This document shows positions 25,952-34,889 of a DNA stretch of 44,161 nt, one piece after another (within the stretch, counting starts at the first letter, position 1; each line of letters begins with the position of its first letter). The stretch lies in contig SXSS01000100.1 in the NCBI GenBank assembly GCA_005792145.1, forward strand, positions 1 to 44,161, in the 5' to 3' direction. Position numbers and translations under genes: made by a program. The DNA comes from Planctomycetia bacterium. GTDB taxonomy: Bacteria; Planctomycetota; Phycisphaerae; Phycisphaerales; SM1A02. The notes under the pieces were generated by a model. That model did not search any database. It was not told where the DNA came from and was given only the letters and a program-made list of their open reading frames with translations.

Positions 25952-27952
25952 ATGAAACGAACATCGATCCTTTCAATCTGCTCTCTCTGCACAATGCTGG
26001 CAAGTTCTGCATGCGAAGATCCTTCCGTCGCTATTCAAGATCGGGCAGAGAAACAGATTCGTGATGGCGGTGAAAAGATCTCACAAGTTGCCCATCAAGC
26101 AAGCATCGACCGAGTCGCAGCCGCCGAAGAGATGCGCAATGCAGGTTCGAGATTGTCGAATGTTTCAGGTGCAAGTACGACCCAGAAAAATATTGCATCC
26201 AGCCTGCGTGCAAATGCCTTGACTCAGGCGGCTTTGCTTGAAATTGGAAAAGCAGACCAGATTGAAAGTACGAATCGATCGAGCAGAATGCTTGCCAACG
26301 GCCTTCTTCAGGTGGTCGACGATATTCATATGACCCTTGCCGCCCAAGACACCAAGGGAATTGCCGATGAATCCCAAGTCCTTAAGCCGAATTTGGCGAA
26401 TGCTGTAAACGAACAACGTGAACATGAGTCACAGCAGATCATCCTCACAACTAAACTGGCAGATTTGCGTGCGGTCAATGAGGTTGCGCTTGCTGATGCT
26501 CAAACTTTGCTTGCAGAAGCAGAGGAAATTCGAATTCGAGGATTGCGTGCTCCACGAGGTGAGATTTCAGTTCTCGCGGAAGAAGCAGGACGCAAACGTG
26601 ATGAGGCTCGCGCAAGTCAAACGACAGCTGAGGATGCTGATGTCAATGCAATGGCTCAGGAATCTGTCCTCCGACTGCGTGCCGGCGAAGCACTCAGCGC
26701 TCAACTTCGGGCGCGGGCATTTCAGGGAGCACTTGATGTACTTGGAGAGTTGTCATCGATTCAGAATGCAACAGAATTACAGGAAAACACGATATCTGAT
26801 TCGCTCAAAGATTCAATTCTGAAATTGGTTGCCGCGTCGAATCCAGACGAAGATTTGGAGTTGAAGGGTTGCTATGAACGAACTTTCTCTGATCTCGAAA
26901 ATGCTGGCGCCGCCGCTCAGTTAAGTCAACCAAAGAATAGTTCGAACTTCAGTATCGCTGCAGCAAAAGCTCGAGCACTTTTGATGCGCGGCGAAGGTGA
27001 ATTCCAACAAGCGCTTCTCTATCGAGCGCTTGCGATGAGCCCCAGTATGAGTCAGTCTGAAGATGGATTCAAAGCCAATGCTGATGCTTGGCTGACCAAA
27101 GCACAAGCCTCGACCAAGGAAGCGATCGATGCATACACCGCGCTGCAAGAAGTTCTTGCCAATAGTGGATCAGAGAGTCCATCCAAACAAGCACTTATCG
27201 TGACCGTTGAACGAGCACTTAAGATTGCGATGCCAACCTTTGAACTGGTGGCTGTAGCGCCAACAGAGGTTGCCAACAAAGATGAAAGCGCCGCGCCTTC
27301 GGAAGTGCCTGCTGAAGCTTCCGAAGAAACGACCCCCGCAACTTCCGAAAATGCATCGATGGCATTTCCATTCGCCACTGCAGAGGATCTCGCCGCATTC
27401 TTTGCTTCCTCCAAGCGTGACCCTGCATTGACAGCGCGAATAGATGAAATTTTGATTGCGATCACTCCCGAAGGACAAGAACTCGCAACAACTGCTTTTG
27501 GAGCGGTTCAAGCGATCGGGAAATTGCAAGTTGCGATGCAGGAAAAATTCGGGAGTTCCAATCTTGGCCCTCTTTCTGCAATGATTGGTCAGGGTTCGCA
27601 AGCAACAGTCTCTGATGCGACCGAAAAAACAGCGACAATTGATATCAAGAGTGCACAAGGTGCGCTGTCTTTTAAGGCTGCACTTTCGGACAATGGATGG
27701 ATGCTTGATCTGGATTCAACCGCGGTTGAAATGGATGAAACCATGAAAGCGCAAATGTCCGCAGCTGGCGCAATGATGGGCACTCTGACTCAAGGGTTGA
27801 CACAAGTCACGGAACGAATTGAAAACGGTCAACTCAAGAGCGCCCAAGCTGTTCAAGGTGCGCTGATGATGGCCATGCAGAAGTTGATGGGTGGTATGGG
27901 CGGCCCTGGTGCCGGCGCCCCCCAAGACGACAACACCCCAACCGAAAACTAG
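25952..27952 (+). CDS. Large coiled-coil lipoprotein, function unknown
   Basis: 666 residues. The signal peptide ends in lipobox ASSAC (Cys21). The mature part is Ala/Glu/Gln-rich and mostly helical (about 30-440, for instance RVAAAEEMRNAGSRLSN and TLLAEAEEIRIRG), probably coiled coil. It is followed by an acidic Ala/Glu/Thr linker (about 435-470) and a C-terminal domain with EDLAAFFASSKRDP and DNGWMLDLDSTAVEM. Within it, ATIDIKSAQGALSFKAALSDNG resembles the small beta modules that end many planctomycete lipoproteins. The tail is Met/Gly-rich (LMGGMGGPGAGAP). I do not recognise the family. It lies in line with the CX4CH protein. The ribosome site is weak (GGAA). Confidence 0.8.
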   Translation: MKRTSILSICSLCTMLASSACEDPSVAIQDRAEKQIRDGGEKISQVAHQASIDRVAAAEEMRNAGSRLSNVSGASTTQKNIASSLRANALTQAALLEIGKADQIESTNRSSRMLANGLLQVVDDIHMTLAAQDTKGIADESQVLKPNLANAVNEQREHESQQIILTTKLADLRAVNEVALADAQTLLAEAEEIRIRGLRAPRGEISVLAEEAGRKRDEARASQTTAEDADVNAMAQESVLRLRAGEALSAQLRARAFQGALDVLGELSSIQNATELQENTISDSLKDSILKLVAASNPDEDLELKGCYERTFSDLENAGAAAQLSQPKNSSNFSIAAAKARALLMRGEGEFQQALLYRALAMSPSMSQSEDGFKANADAWLTKAQASTKEAIDAYTALQEVLANSGSESPSKQALIVTVERALKIAMPTFELVAVAPTEVANKDESAAPSEVPAEASEETTPATSENASMAFPFATAEDLAAFFASSKRDPALTARIDEILIAITPEGQELATTAFGAVQAIGKLQVAMQEKFGSSNLGPLSAMIGQGSQATVSDATEKTATIDIKSAQGALSFKAALSDNGWMLDLDSTAVEMDETMKAQMSAAGAMMGTLTQGLTQVTERIENGQLKSAQAVQGALMMAMQKLMGGMGGPGAGAPQDDNTPTEN

Positions 27953-28096
27953 GCTGAACTTCGGCCAAAACATAGCCGAATCGATTCTGCGATTTGATTT
28001 TGTGATTTGAATCTTTGTATTGCAGTGGTGTGCAGCGGAATGATTCTCCCCACAGCTCAACAAGTATGCAGTTGCGCAGTTGTTTGCGTGGAAAGT
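27953..28096. other. Convergent intergenic gap, no clear signal
   Basis: 144 bp between the convergent lipoprotein and queG genes. It holds AT-rich imperfect repeats of the type GATTTGA/GATTTTG (about 27991-28012) but no convincing hairpin with a T-run and no ORF worth calling. Confidence 0.4.
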
Positions 28097-29245
28097 TCAA
28101 TCCAATTTTGCTGGCTGATTCAGCCGATCCAATACTTCCCGCGCAGCTTCTCGAACCATTGGGTCTTCATTTTCATCACGAGCGATCCGCCGCACAATTC
28201 CACCAACTGGATCATCACTCGACCGCCGTAACACCTCCAGCGAACACCACACCGCGTTGCGCCGAACATGCTGCGCGAGAACTCGATTGAGCGCACTCGG
28301 TCCAAATGCTGCGCGACGAGTCGGCTCGTCCCAACCAAGAACCGCGCGCAAAGAAAAGGCCGCATTTCGCCCGTCATATTCTGGATGAATTCCCATTCGA
28401 AGCGACAATCTTGTCGGCTGATTGTGCGGACAAACCTCTTGGCAGATATCGCATCCCAAGAGCCAGTCCCCCACTTTTGCCGCTGACTCTGGATCGGGCC
28501 GCACACGCTCTTCAAGCGTGATTCCACTGATGCACTTCGTCGCGTCGACCGACCAAGGTGTGATTGCACTCGTTGGACACGCATCAATGCAGCGCGTGCA
28601 CGATCCACACGGATCACCACGATGCGACAGATTTGGTGCTGTTGCATTCAACTTTGCGGTCGTTACGTATGAAGCGAGTAAGACCCACGAACCAAGTTCT
28701 GGCAAGATGAGCAGCGTGTGCTTGCCGCATTGACCAAGTCCCGCTCGCTCCGCCATTTCACGCTCCATAAATGGTTCAATATCGCAGCAAACTTTCCCCC
28801 GCGCTCCTGGAAGCGCCTCTTCCATTTCTCGCTGCAATCTTCGCAATCTTTTCTTGATGCGTCGGTGATAATCGCGTCCGCGTGCATAACGCGCGGTTCG
28901 TCCCGCGGACTCGAATTCGCCCGTTGCAGGATCGACGACTTGTGCAGGACGTTGATCAGGTCGACCATCGTGATATCGATCAGCAACCACCACAATGCTC
29001 TGCGCGCCAGGTACAAGCTTGCGCGGATCAAGTCTGACTGAAATATTTTTACTCATCCACTCCATCGATCCATGATGCCCCGCTGCGAGCCAAGCATGTA
29101 ACTCTTCGCCACGACTGCTTTCTGCCGCATCACAAATTCCCACTGCTGCAAATCCAAGCGAGCGACTTCGAGCGAGTGCCCACTCTGTCAAAGCCGATGC
29201 GTCTGATGGATCGGTTGGACACGCGATCTCATTCATGTCAGACAT
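28097..29245 (-). CDS. queG: Epoxyqueuosine reductase QueG
   Basis: Cobalamin- and [4Fe-4S]-dependent enzyme making queuosine in tRNA from epoxyqueuosine. The N-terminal part has YARGRDYHRRIKKRL and MAERAGLGQCGKHTLLI. The two ferredoxin-like clusters are CGSCTRCIDACPTSAI and CDICQEVCPHNQP. The C-terminal HEAT-like helices (VRRNAVWCSLEVLRR, DPMVREAAREVLDRL) bind tRNA. About 382 residues, normal. I chose the ATG at 29245, two bases after the hpnE stop; a TTG two codons upstream overlaps that stop. It is the last gene of the hpnCDE operon. The functional link to hopanoids is not obvious; shared transcription is the simplest reading. Confidence 0.96.
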   Translation of the reverse strand: MSDMNEIACPTDPSDASALTEWALARSRSLGFAAVGICDAAESSRGEELHAWLAAGHHGSMEWMSKNISVRLDPRKLVPGAQSIVVVADRYHDGRPDQRPAQVVDPATGEFESAGRTARYARGRDYHRRIKKRLRRLQREMEEALPGARGKVCCDIEPFMEREMAERAGLGQCGKHTLLILPELGSWVLLASYVTTAKLNATAPNLSHRGDPCGSCTRCIDACPTSAITPWSVDATKCISGITLEERVRPDPESAAKVGDWLLGCDICQEVCPHNQPTRLSLRMGIHPEYDGRNAAFSLRAVLGWDEPTRRAAFGPSALNRVLAQHVRRNAVWCSLEVLRRSSDDPVGGIVRRIARDENEDPMVREAAREVLDRLNQPAKLD

Positions 29246-29247
29246 TT

Positions 29248-30654
29248 TCAAAGGCCCAGCATTCGCGCGAGCCCCGCAGGTGGAACATCCGCGATCAATC
29301 CATCAATCTTGGTCGATCCGTTGAACGCGGAGCATCCGTCAGCAGCCAAATATCCGCTGCGTACGGCGCCCTCCATCGTCGCGGGCCAGCCCGTATCACA
29401 CCAATCCCCAGCGAGCAATAAATTATCAATTCCTCCGCGGATTCCATCACGAACAGCGCTTGGTCGCAGGTCATCAATTCCTGGCGTGCATGCAAATGTT
29501 GCGCGTTTTTCCTTGACAGCGCGAAACGCAATGGGATCAAGGCCACGCGTGTTTGGAAGCGCCCACTGCACATCGTTCATCACCTTGACGACGATATCGG
29601 CCTCATCAAGTTCCATCCATTCATCTGCTGCGCTGATGACGGCATGAACATGTGAACGCCCCTGCGAGTCCACGCCTTTATCAAAGAGCCACTGCGTCGC
29701 ACGGCCTGGCAAGACGATGTGAGGAGTTTGCATAATCGGCTGATCGAAAAAAAGATGCACCCCAAGAATTGGGCTGAATTGAATCTCTTCCAAACGCGCG
29801 AGTCGAACATCTGCCGCGCGCATTGTGTCAGAGCAAAGTTTTGCCAATCGATCTGGTGGAACGGATGCGATCACTGAAGATGATTCGACCATTCCCTCAT
29901 CGGTCACAACGCCTGTGACGCGCCGACCATCGAATGCGAGTGCGAGTGCGCTCACTCCCATTCGAAGTTCGCCGCCACAAGAACGGAGAATCTCCTCCGC
30001 TGGGTCATAGAGCGACAAGAGAGGAACAGACGAGAGACCCATCACTGGACTCCACGAATCCTGCAGAAAACCCTGCTGAAAGACATACATCGCATAGAAC
30101 GCGTCGGTCCGATCACATGGGACATTGCATGCGCTAGTGATGACTGGCTCCCAAAAAAGTTCACACGCGGCACGCGTCTGTTTGGTCTCGTTCAAGAACT
30201 CTCCAAAAGATCTTCCACGCCATCGCTCTCGACCTTCGCGTCCCAAGCGAATCAATCGCCACATCGCTCGGGCAATCGACCGCTTGTCTGCGACACCAAG
30301 AAATTTCATGCGTAAAAAACTGATTGAGAAATGTCCAGGTGCGGGAAGTCGTCCCGGCATCATCACATCTGGCTCGTATGGAGGATTTGCCCACCAGATA
30401 CGAGGATGCCACTGCACGCTTGTGAGAACTCCAAGTCGGTCATAGAGATCAAGCAAGTTGGTGCAACTTCCCATCAACACATGCTGACAATTGTCGAGCA
30501 TTTCTCCACTGCGAGGATCGACGAAACTCGTCGCTCGTCCACCAAGTTTCTTTTTGGATTCCAGCAGCACCACGCGTTCGCCTGCATCGACAAGGCGAAT
30601 TGCGGCGGCGATACCTGCCAGTCCGCCTCCAACGATTGTGATCGGTGGCTTCAT
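29248..30654 (-). CDS. hpnE: Hydroxysqualene dehydroxylase HpnE
   Basis: FAD-dependent amine-oxidase-fold enzyme that reduces hydroxysqualene to squalene, the last step of the HpnCDE route. 468 residues. The dinucleotide site is at the N-terminus (ITIVGGGLAGIAAAIRL, then LLESKKKLGGRATSF); NCQHVLMGSCTNLLDLYDRLG is typical of HpnE. Near the C-terminus, NLLLAGDWCDTGWPATMEGAVRSG is the FAD-closing motif of this group. The ATG overlaps the hpnD stop as ATGA. Phytoene desaturase relatives look similar, but the position after hpnC and hpnD settles the call. Confidence 0.95.
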   Translation of the reverse strand: MKPPITIVGGGLAGIAAAIRLVDAGERVVLLESKKKLGGRATSFVDPRSGEMLDNCQHVLMGSCTNLLDLYDRLGVLTSVQWHPRIWWANPPYEPDVMMPGRLPAPGHFSISFLRMKFLGVADKRSIARAMWRLIRLGREGRERWRGRSFGEFLNETKQTRAACELFWEPVITSACNVPCDRTDAFYAMYVFQQGFLQDSWSPVMGLSSVPLLSLYDPAEEILRSCGGELRMGVSALALAFDGRRVTGVVTDEGMVESSSVIASVPPDRLAKLCSDTMRAADVRLARLEEIQFSPILGVHLFFDQPIMQTPHIVLPGRATQWLFDKGVDSQGRSHVHAVISAADEWMELDEADIVVKVMNDVQWALPNTRGLDPIAFRAVKEKRATFACTPGIDDLRPSAVRDGIRGGIDNLLLAGDWCDTGWPATMEGAVRSGYLAADGCSAFNGSTKIDGLIADVPPAGLARMLGL

Positions 30655-31571
30655 GACTTGCGGCCCATGCCGCGAGCACGAAGCGCGATCATCACTTTGC
30701 GTATCGTCGGCAATGAGACACGCTTGCGCGAAATTTGCGATGGATCACGGGCAATTCGCTCGAGAAGTTCACGGTAAATCTCGGTGAGCGCCCAAAGCGT
30801 CGGTCGGCACATTGGATCGATCATCGCATCAAGCGGCTGACTTCGCACGAAATGTTCGCGGGCACGGTCGATCATCGCGCGCATCAACTGTTCGCACTGA
30901 GCGGGCTTTGACCACGCGCACAAATCTTCGGCGGTGATTCCAAATCGATCAAATTCTTCTTGAGGAAGATAGACCCTTCCAAGTCCAACATCTTCAACAA
31001 CATCGCGCAAGATATTCGTCAATTGAAACGCGATGCCACGATCAACGGCAAGTTCGAGCGCGCGCGGATCTTCGAATCCCCAAATTCGCACGCAAACTGT
31101 TCCAACCGTACTTGCAACCTGACAGCAGTAGGCGCGCAATTCGTTCCAGTCCGCAATTTTTCGAGGCTGCAAGTCCGCGATTTGACCATCGATCATGAAA
31201 TGAAAGTCGTTCGCGTCAAGAGGGTATTCCCGCGCCACCGCGGAGAGCGCAATCCAAAGTGGTTTTTCCGAGAGTGATCGCCCCGCAAGCGCATCAACTG
31301 TGGCGGATCGGAAAGAATGAATATCGTTTTCGCCAGAGTTACTTCTGCAATTGGCGCTGATCTGGGCACCAGAAGCTTGGCCATCAACGATGTCGTCCGC
31401 TTCGCGCATCCAAGCATAAATCGCATACATCGCAGAACGCCGAGGTTCTGGGGTCAAGCGAAGTCCCCAGTAGAAATTCCCCGCGCGCGTTCGAGTGATT
31501 TCTTTGCAGACTGCAACTGCTGCGCGAGTCTGCGCATCACTTTGCAAAGCGCTTTGTGCGATCAGACTCAT
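30651..31571 (-). CDS. hpnD: Presqualene diphosphate synthase HpnD
   Basis: Squalene/phytoene synthase fold; condenses two farnesyl diphosphates to presqualene diphosphate. 306 residues. The first Asp-rich motif is in MYAIYAWMREADDIVDG and the second in QLTNILRDVVEDVGLGRVYLP, both with intact Mg-binding aspartates. GNFYWGLRLTPEPRR opens the domain. It overlaps hpnC upstream and hpnE downstream by four bases each, so translation is coupled through the three genes. HpnD is told from HpnC by the stronger RD-E-D second motif and gene order. Confidence 0.95.
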   Translation of the reverse strand: MSLIAQSALQSDAQTRAAVAVCKEITRTRAGNFYWGLRLTPEPRRSAMYAIYAWMREADDIVDGQASGAQISANCRSNSGENDIHSFRSATVDALAGRSLSEKPLWIALSAVAREYPLDANDFHFMIDGQIADLQPRKIADWNELRAYCCQVASTVGTVCVRIWGFEDPRALELAVDRGIAFQLTNILRDVVEDVGLGRVYLPQEEFDRFGITAEDLCAWSKPAQCEQLMRAMIDRAREHFVRSQPLDAMIDPMCRPTLWALTEIYRELLERIARDPSQISRKRVSLPTIRKVMIALRARGMGRKS

Positions 31572-32530
31572 TTCACATCTGCTCCGATTTTTCTAGTGGC
31601 CCATCGAGCACGCAGCACCAACGAAACTTTCGCCCACTTGGAAAGTCGCGGACGAGAGAGACATGTTTCATAATTCCAATTCTCAATCTGGCGAAGCGTT
31701 CCTGCGCCGCCTTGAAGAAAGAGCCAAATCAACGGTCGGTTGTTGGGTTTGAGCATTGGCAATAACGAAGATCCAGATTCAAAGAGCCCCCACGTTCGAA
31801 GGGTCAACTCTCGCATTGATTCTCGCCATGACTGGAGAAACATTTGATCTGGAGCGTATCCCTGCCGACAAGTCGAGACAAGCCTTTCCTCGAATTGTTC
31901 GACTTTCCAATATTCACGCGGCACATAGATGCGATCCCGTTCTAGGAGATCGCGACGCGCATCTTGCCAGTGATTGGTCAGTTGGAGCGCAGTGCAAATC
32001 GCATCGCTGCATCGCAAGCATTCTTCGTCGCGCCGTTCGCCAAGCAACATCAGAACCAGCCGCCCCACTGGATCTGCGCTCAATTTGCAATATCCGATGA
32101 CTTCGTCCCATGTTTCGTATCGCGTCTTTATCTGATCCATCTCGAAGGCGCTGATCAAGTCATCGAACGGTTCTTGCGGAAGTGAATGGCGTGAGATGAC
32201 TGGCATCAACGCAACAAAGATCGGGTGACTTGCGTGACCTGCGAAACATTGATGCAATTGATCACGCCACCAAGCCAACAACTCCGTGGAGCGCTCGCGA
32301 CTATCAGTTTCATCACCAAGATCATCGGCGGCTCTGCAGAATGCATAGACAGCAGAAAAATCATCGACCAAAGAAGCTGCGACGAAGCGACTGAGCACGC
32401 TGAAGTTCTCACCGTGATTTTGCGTTAAATCCTTACACCATCGCTGAGCCTCTGCCAGCGACGCTGTTCGCGAACTCGTCGGTCCGAACTCCGCGAGCGC
32501 AACCGTTCGATCTGCCTTCGTCGCATTCAT
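31568..32530 (-). CDS. hpnC: Hydroxysqualene synthase HpnC
   Basis: Squalene/phytoene synthase-fold enzyme that converts presqualene diphosphate to hydroxysqualene. 320 residues. The first Asp motif is AFCRAADDLGDETDS (DDLGDE, 69-74); the second is QLTNHWQDARRDLLERDRIYVP, where the altered HWQD-RRD pattern is typical of HpnC. The start is the ATG at 32530 (MNATKADR). A longer open frame continues 87 codons into the opposite strand of ispH, but its Arg-rich translation is not family-like. First gene of hpnC-hpnD-hpnE-queG, 32 bp from the divergent ispH start, so both promoters must be packed in or within the 5' ends. Confidence 0.95.
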   Translation of the reverse strand: MNATKADRTVALAEFGPTSSRTASLAEAQRWCKDLTQNHGENFSVLSRFVAASLVDDFSAVYAFCRAADDLGDETDSRERSTELLAWWRDQLHQCFAGHASHPIFVALMPVISRHSLPQEPFDDLISAFEMDQIKTRYETWDEVIGYCKLSADPVGRLVLMLLGERRDEECLRCSDAICTALQLTNHWQDARRDLLERDRIYVPREYWKVEQFEERLVSTCRQGYAPDQMFLQSWRESMRELTLRTWGLFESGSSLLPMLKPNNRPLIWLFLQGGAGTLRQIENWNYETCLSRPRLSKWAKVSLVLRARWATRKIGADVK

Positions 32531-32562
32531 ATGATTCCATAGGCTACACCGACAAAAGAGGG

Positions 32563-33657
32563 ATGAACGGCTATGATGTGATGCTCGTGAAGATCCTTCT
32601 CGCCAATCCCCGTGGTTTCTGCGCCGGCGTCTATATGGCAATCGATGTGGTCGACCAACTGCTCGATCTTTGTCCCGACGAGACGATCTATGTCTTTCAT
32701 GAAATCGTGCATAATCGACATGTTGTTGAACGATTTCAAAGACGCGGAGTCGAGTTCGTCGAATCCATCGCTGAAGTTCCAGACGGCGCAATTGTGGTCT
32801 TCAGCGCGCATGGAGTCAGTCCAGCAATTCGCCACGAAGCGAAAGCAAAGAAACTTGCTGCGATTGATGCGACATGCCCACTCGTCACCAAGGTGCACGC
32901 AGAAGCAATCCGATACGCACGCAAGGGATTTCAAATTCTGCTCGTTGGACACCGACATCATCAGGAAGTTGTTGGAACTCTCGGCGAAGCTCCTGAAGTA
33001 ATGCAGGTCGTGGAGAAACCTTCTGACATCGCCAGTTTGACCATCTCCGATCCAGACAAGTTGGTCTATCTCACTCAAACAACGCTTTCCCTTGATGATG
33101 CAAACACAATCATTTCCGCACTCAAGGTTGCATTCCCTAATATCAAAGATCCGCCAGTCAGCGATATTTGTTATGCCACAACGAATCGCCAAATGGCCGT
33201 GCGAGCCATCGCACCCAAGTGCGATCTCGTCCTCGTTGTCGGGAGCGCGAATTCTTCCAATTCAGTTCGACTGACTGAAATATCTATGAATCTAGGCACT
33301 CCGGCGCGATTGATCGATGACCGAAGCGAAATGAAAGCCGAATGGTTTCTTGGTGTTGAAACACTTCTTGTCACTGCCGGAGCGAGCGCGCCAGAAGATC
33401 TTGTGCACGATTTGATCGAAGATCTCGTGCGTACTCACGGAGCCGAAGTCGAGCAACACGATGTCTGCCACGAAGAAGTCGAGTTCGGTCTGCCTGGAAC
33501 ACTCAAGACAATGATGCGTGCGCGTGGAGTTGATCCCGCTGGCCGTCGGATCGTGCGCGGCGATGAAGGTTCTCGCTTGCACGAGTGGTTTGCCAAGCAC
33601 AACATTCCTTTCCGTACAGTCGACTTGACGGTACAGGGATCAGCAATTCAAAATTGA
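32563..33657 (+). CDS. ispH: 4-hydroxy-3-methylbut-2-enyl diphosphate reductase IspH
   Basis: Last enzyme of the MEP pathway; a [4Fe-4S] protein that makes IPP and DMAPP. The three cluster cysteines are in NPRGFCAGV, DATCPLVTKVH and VSDICYATTNRQ. FSAHGVSP, LVGHRHHQEVVGT, YLTQTTLS and GSANSSNSVRL are all in place. 364 residues, about 45 more than usual. The extra part comes after the normal end (VEFGLPGTLK) and contains RGDEGSRLHEWFAKHNIPFRT; I do not recognise it. The ATG at 32563 has AGAGGG directly against it; the ATG at 32581 in the same frame gives a typical N-terminus, so the true start is open. The stop overlaps a TTG that could start rlmN. Confidence 0.96.
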   Translation: MNGYDVMLVKILLANPRGFCAGVYMAIDVVDQLLDLCPDETIYVFHEIVHNRHVVERFQRRGVEFVESIAEVPDGAIVVFSAHGVSPAIRHEAKAKKLAAIDATCPLVTKVHAEAIRYARKGFQILLVGHRHHQEVVGTLGEAPEVMQVVEKPSDIASLTISDPDKLVYLTQTTLSLDDANTIISALKVAFPNIKDPPVSDICYATTNRQMAVRAIAPKCDLVLVVGSANSSNSVRLTEISMNLGTPARLIDDRSEMKAEWFLGVETLLVTAGASAPEDLVHDLIEDLVRTHGAEVEQHDVCHEEVEFGLPGTLKTMMRARGVDPAGRRIVRGDEGSRLHEWFAKHNIPFRTVDLTVQGSAIQN

Positions 33658-33758
33658 CCGCTCCAGACGATTCCATCCTGCCGACGAATCCGCCGACCGA
33701 TCAGCCAATAGAATCATCGGCAGATCAGTCCAATTCTCGCAGTCATGAGAAGTCCAAT

Positions 33759-34862
33759 ATGGCCCACTTCTTCGACTTGAATCAGGAGAAGCTTGCCGCA
33801 TGGGTGATTGAACACCGTATGCCGCGTCATACAACCGATCAGATTCTTGATTGGGTTTATCGCAAAGGCGTTTGCGATCCCGCGCAGATGACCAATCTTT
33901 CGCGAGGTCAGCGGGCATACTTGGCAGATCACATTGCGTTCACCCGTGGCCGCACAGTCGCGCATCAATCCGCAAGCGATGGCACGCAGAAGTTGCTTGT
34001 GTCATGGGCGCAAACTGCTGAACCAACGGAAACAACTGGGACACTCCCTATTGTTGGTCAATCAAATGTTGCGCGCGGCCAAGAAACAGAATGCGTGCTG
34101 ATTCCAGCGGAATCTCGGCGAACTGCATGCATTTCCAGTCAACTTGGCTGCCCAGTGGGATGCAAATTCTGTGCATCAGGCATTGGCGGGCTTGAAGGAA
34201 ATCTATCGGCTGGACAAATCATCGAACAGGTCTTTCAACTTGGACAATTGAAAGGTGTTGATCGAATCTCGCATGTGGTCTTCATGGGAATGGGCGAACC
34301 TCTCGCAAATTATGCTGCAGTCACCGATGCGATTCGAACGCTCAATGCACCATGGGGATTTGGAATTAGCGCCAGACGCATCACACTTTCAACTGTTGGA
34401 TTGCCGATGGCGATTCGCAAGTTCTGCGACTTCGAGATTCCTGTGACACTTGCGCTGAGTTTGCATGCACCAAACGATGCGCTTCGCAGAGAGATCATTC
34501 CGTGGGCAGAATTCAGCACAGTCGAAGAATTGCTTGATGCGTGCGACGAATGGTTCACGAGAACTGGACGCGAGATCACGTTGGAATACATCTTGCTTGG
34601 TGGAGTCAACGATCGACCAGAACATGCTGAAGAACTTGCATTTCATGCGAAGCGCATCCATGCCAATGTGAATCTGATTCGATACAACGAAGTCCGAGGC
34701 ATGCCATATCAGCGCCCTTCGACCGAAGATGTCTTGCGCTTCCAAAACATTCTTCGCCAGCGCGAGGTCAATGTGCACATTCGAGCAAGTCGCGGCCGTG
34801 ATATCGCCGCAGCTTGCGGACAATTGCGACACGAACACGCCAGTAATGTGCGGCCTGTCTGA
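33759..34862 (+). CDS. rlmN: Dual-specificity RNA methyltransferase RlmN
   Basis: Radical SAM enzyme that methylates C2 of A2503 in 23S rRNA and A37 in some tRNAs. 367 residues. The N-terminal helical domain is AAWVIEHRMPRHTTDQIL, the radical SAM cysteines are in GCPVGCKFCASG (C131, C135, C138), MGMGEPLANY follows, and the methyl-carrying Cys is in GRDIAAACGQL near the C-terminus. Before the SAM motif there is an extra stretch (about 83-108, rich in Thr/Glu) compared with usual RlmN. I chose ATG 33759 as family-like; TTG 33654 overlaps the ispH stop and would add 35 polar residues. Operon with ispH; convergent with the oxidoreductase-like gene. Confidence 0.95.
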   Translation: MAHFFDLNQEKLAAWVIEHRMPRHTTDQILDWVYRKGVCDPAQMTNLSRGQRAYLADHIAFTRGRTVAHQSASDGTQKLLVSWAQTAEPTETTGTLPIVGQSNVARGQETECVLIPAESRRTACISSQLGCPVGCKFCASGIGGLEGNLSAGQIIEQVFQLGQLKGVDRISHVVFMGMGEPLANYAAVTDAIRTLNAPWGFGISARRITLSTVGLPMAIRKFCDFEIPVTLALSLHAPNDALRREIIPWAEFSTVEELLDACDEWFTRTGREITLEYILLGGVNDRPEHAEELAFHAKRIHANVNLIRYNEVRGMPYQRPSTEDVLRFQNILRQREVNVHIRASRGRDIAAACGQLRHEHASNVRPV

Positions 34863-34889
34863 ATTGTCCCTTTTGGAATTCGCTTCAGA

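Noticed and set aside
32531-32791. N-terminal extension of hpnC into ispH
   Set aside because: Very Arg/His-rich, antisense to conserved IspH motifs; the ATG at 32530 gives a family-like HpnC start.
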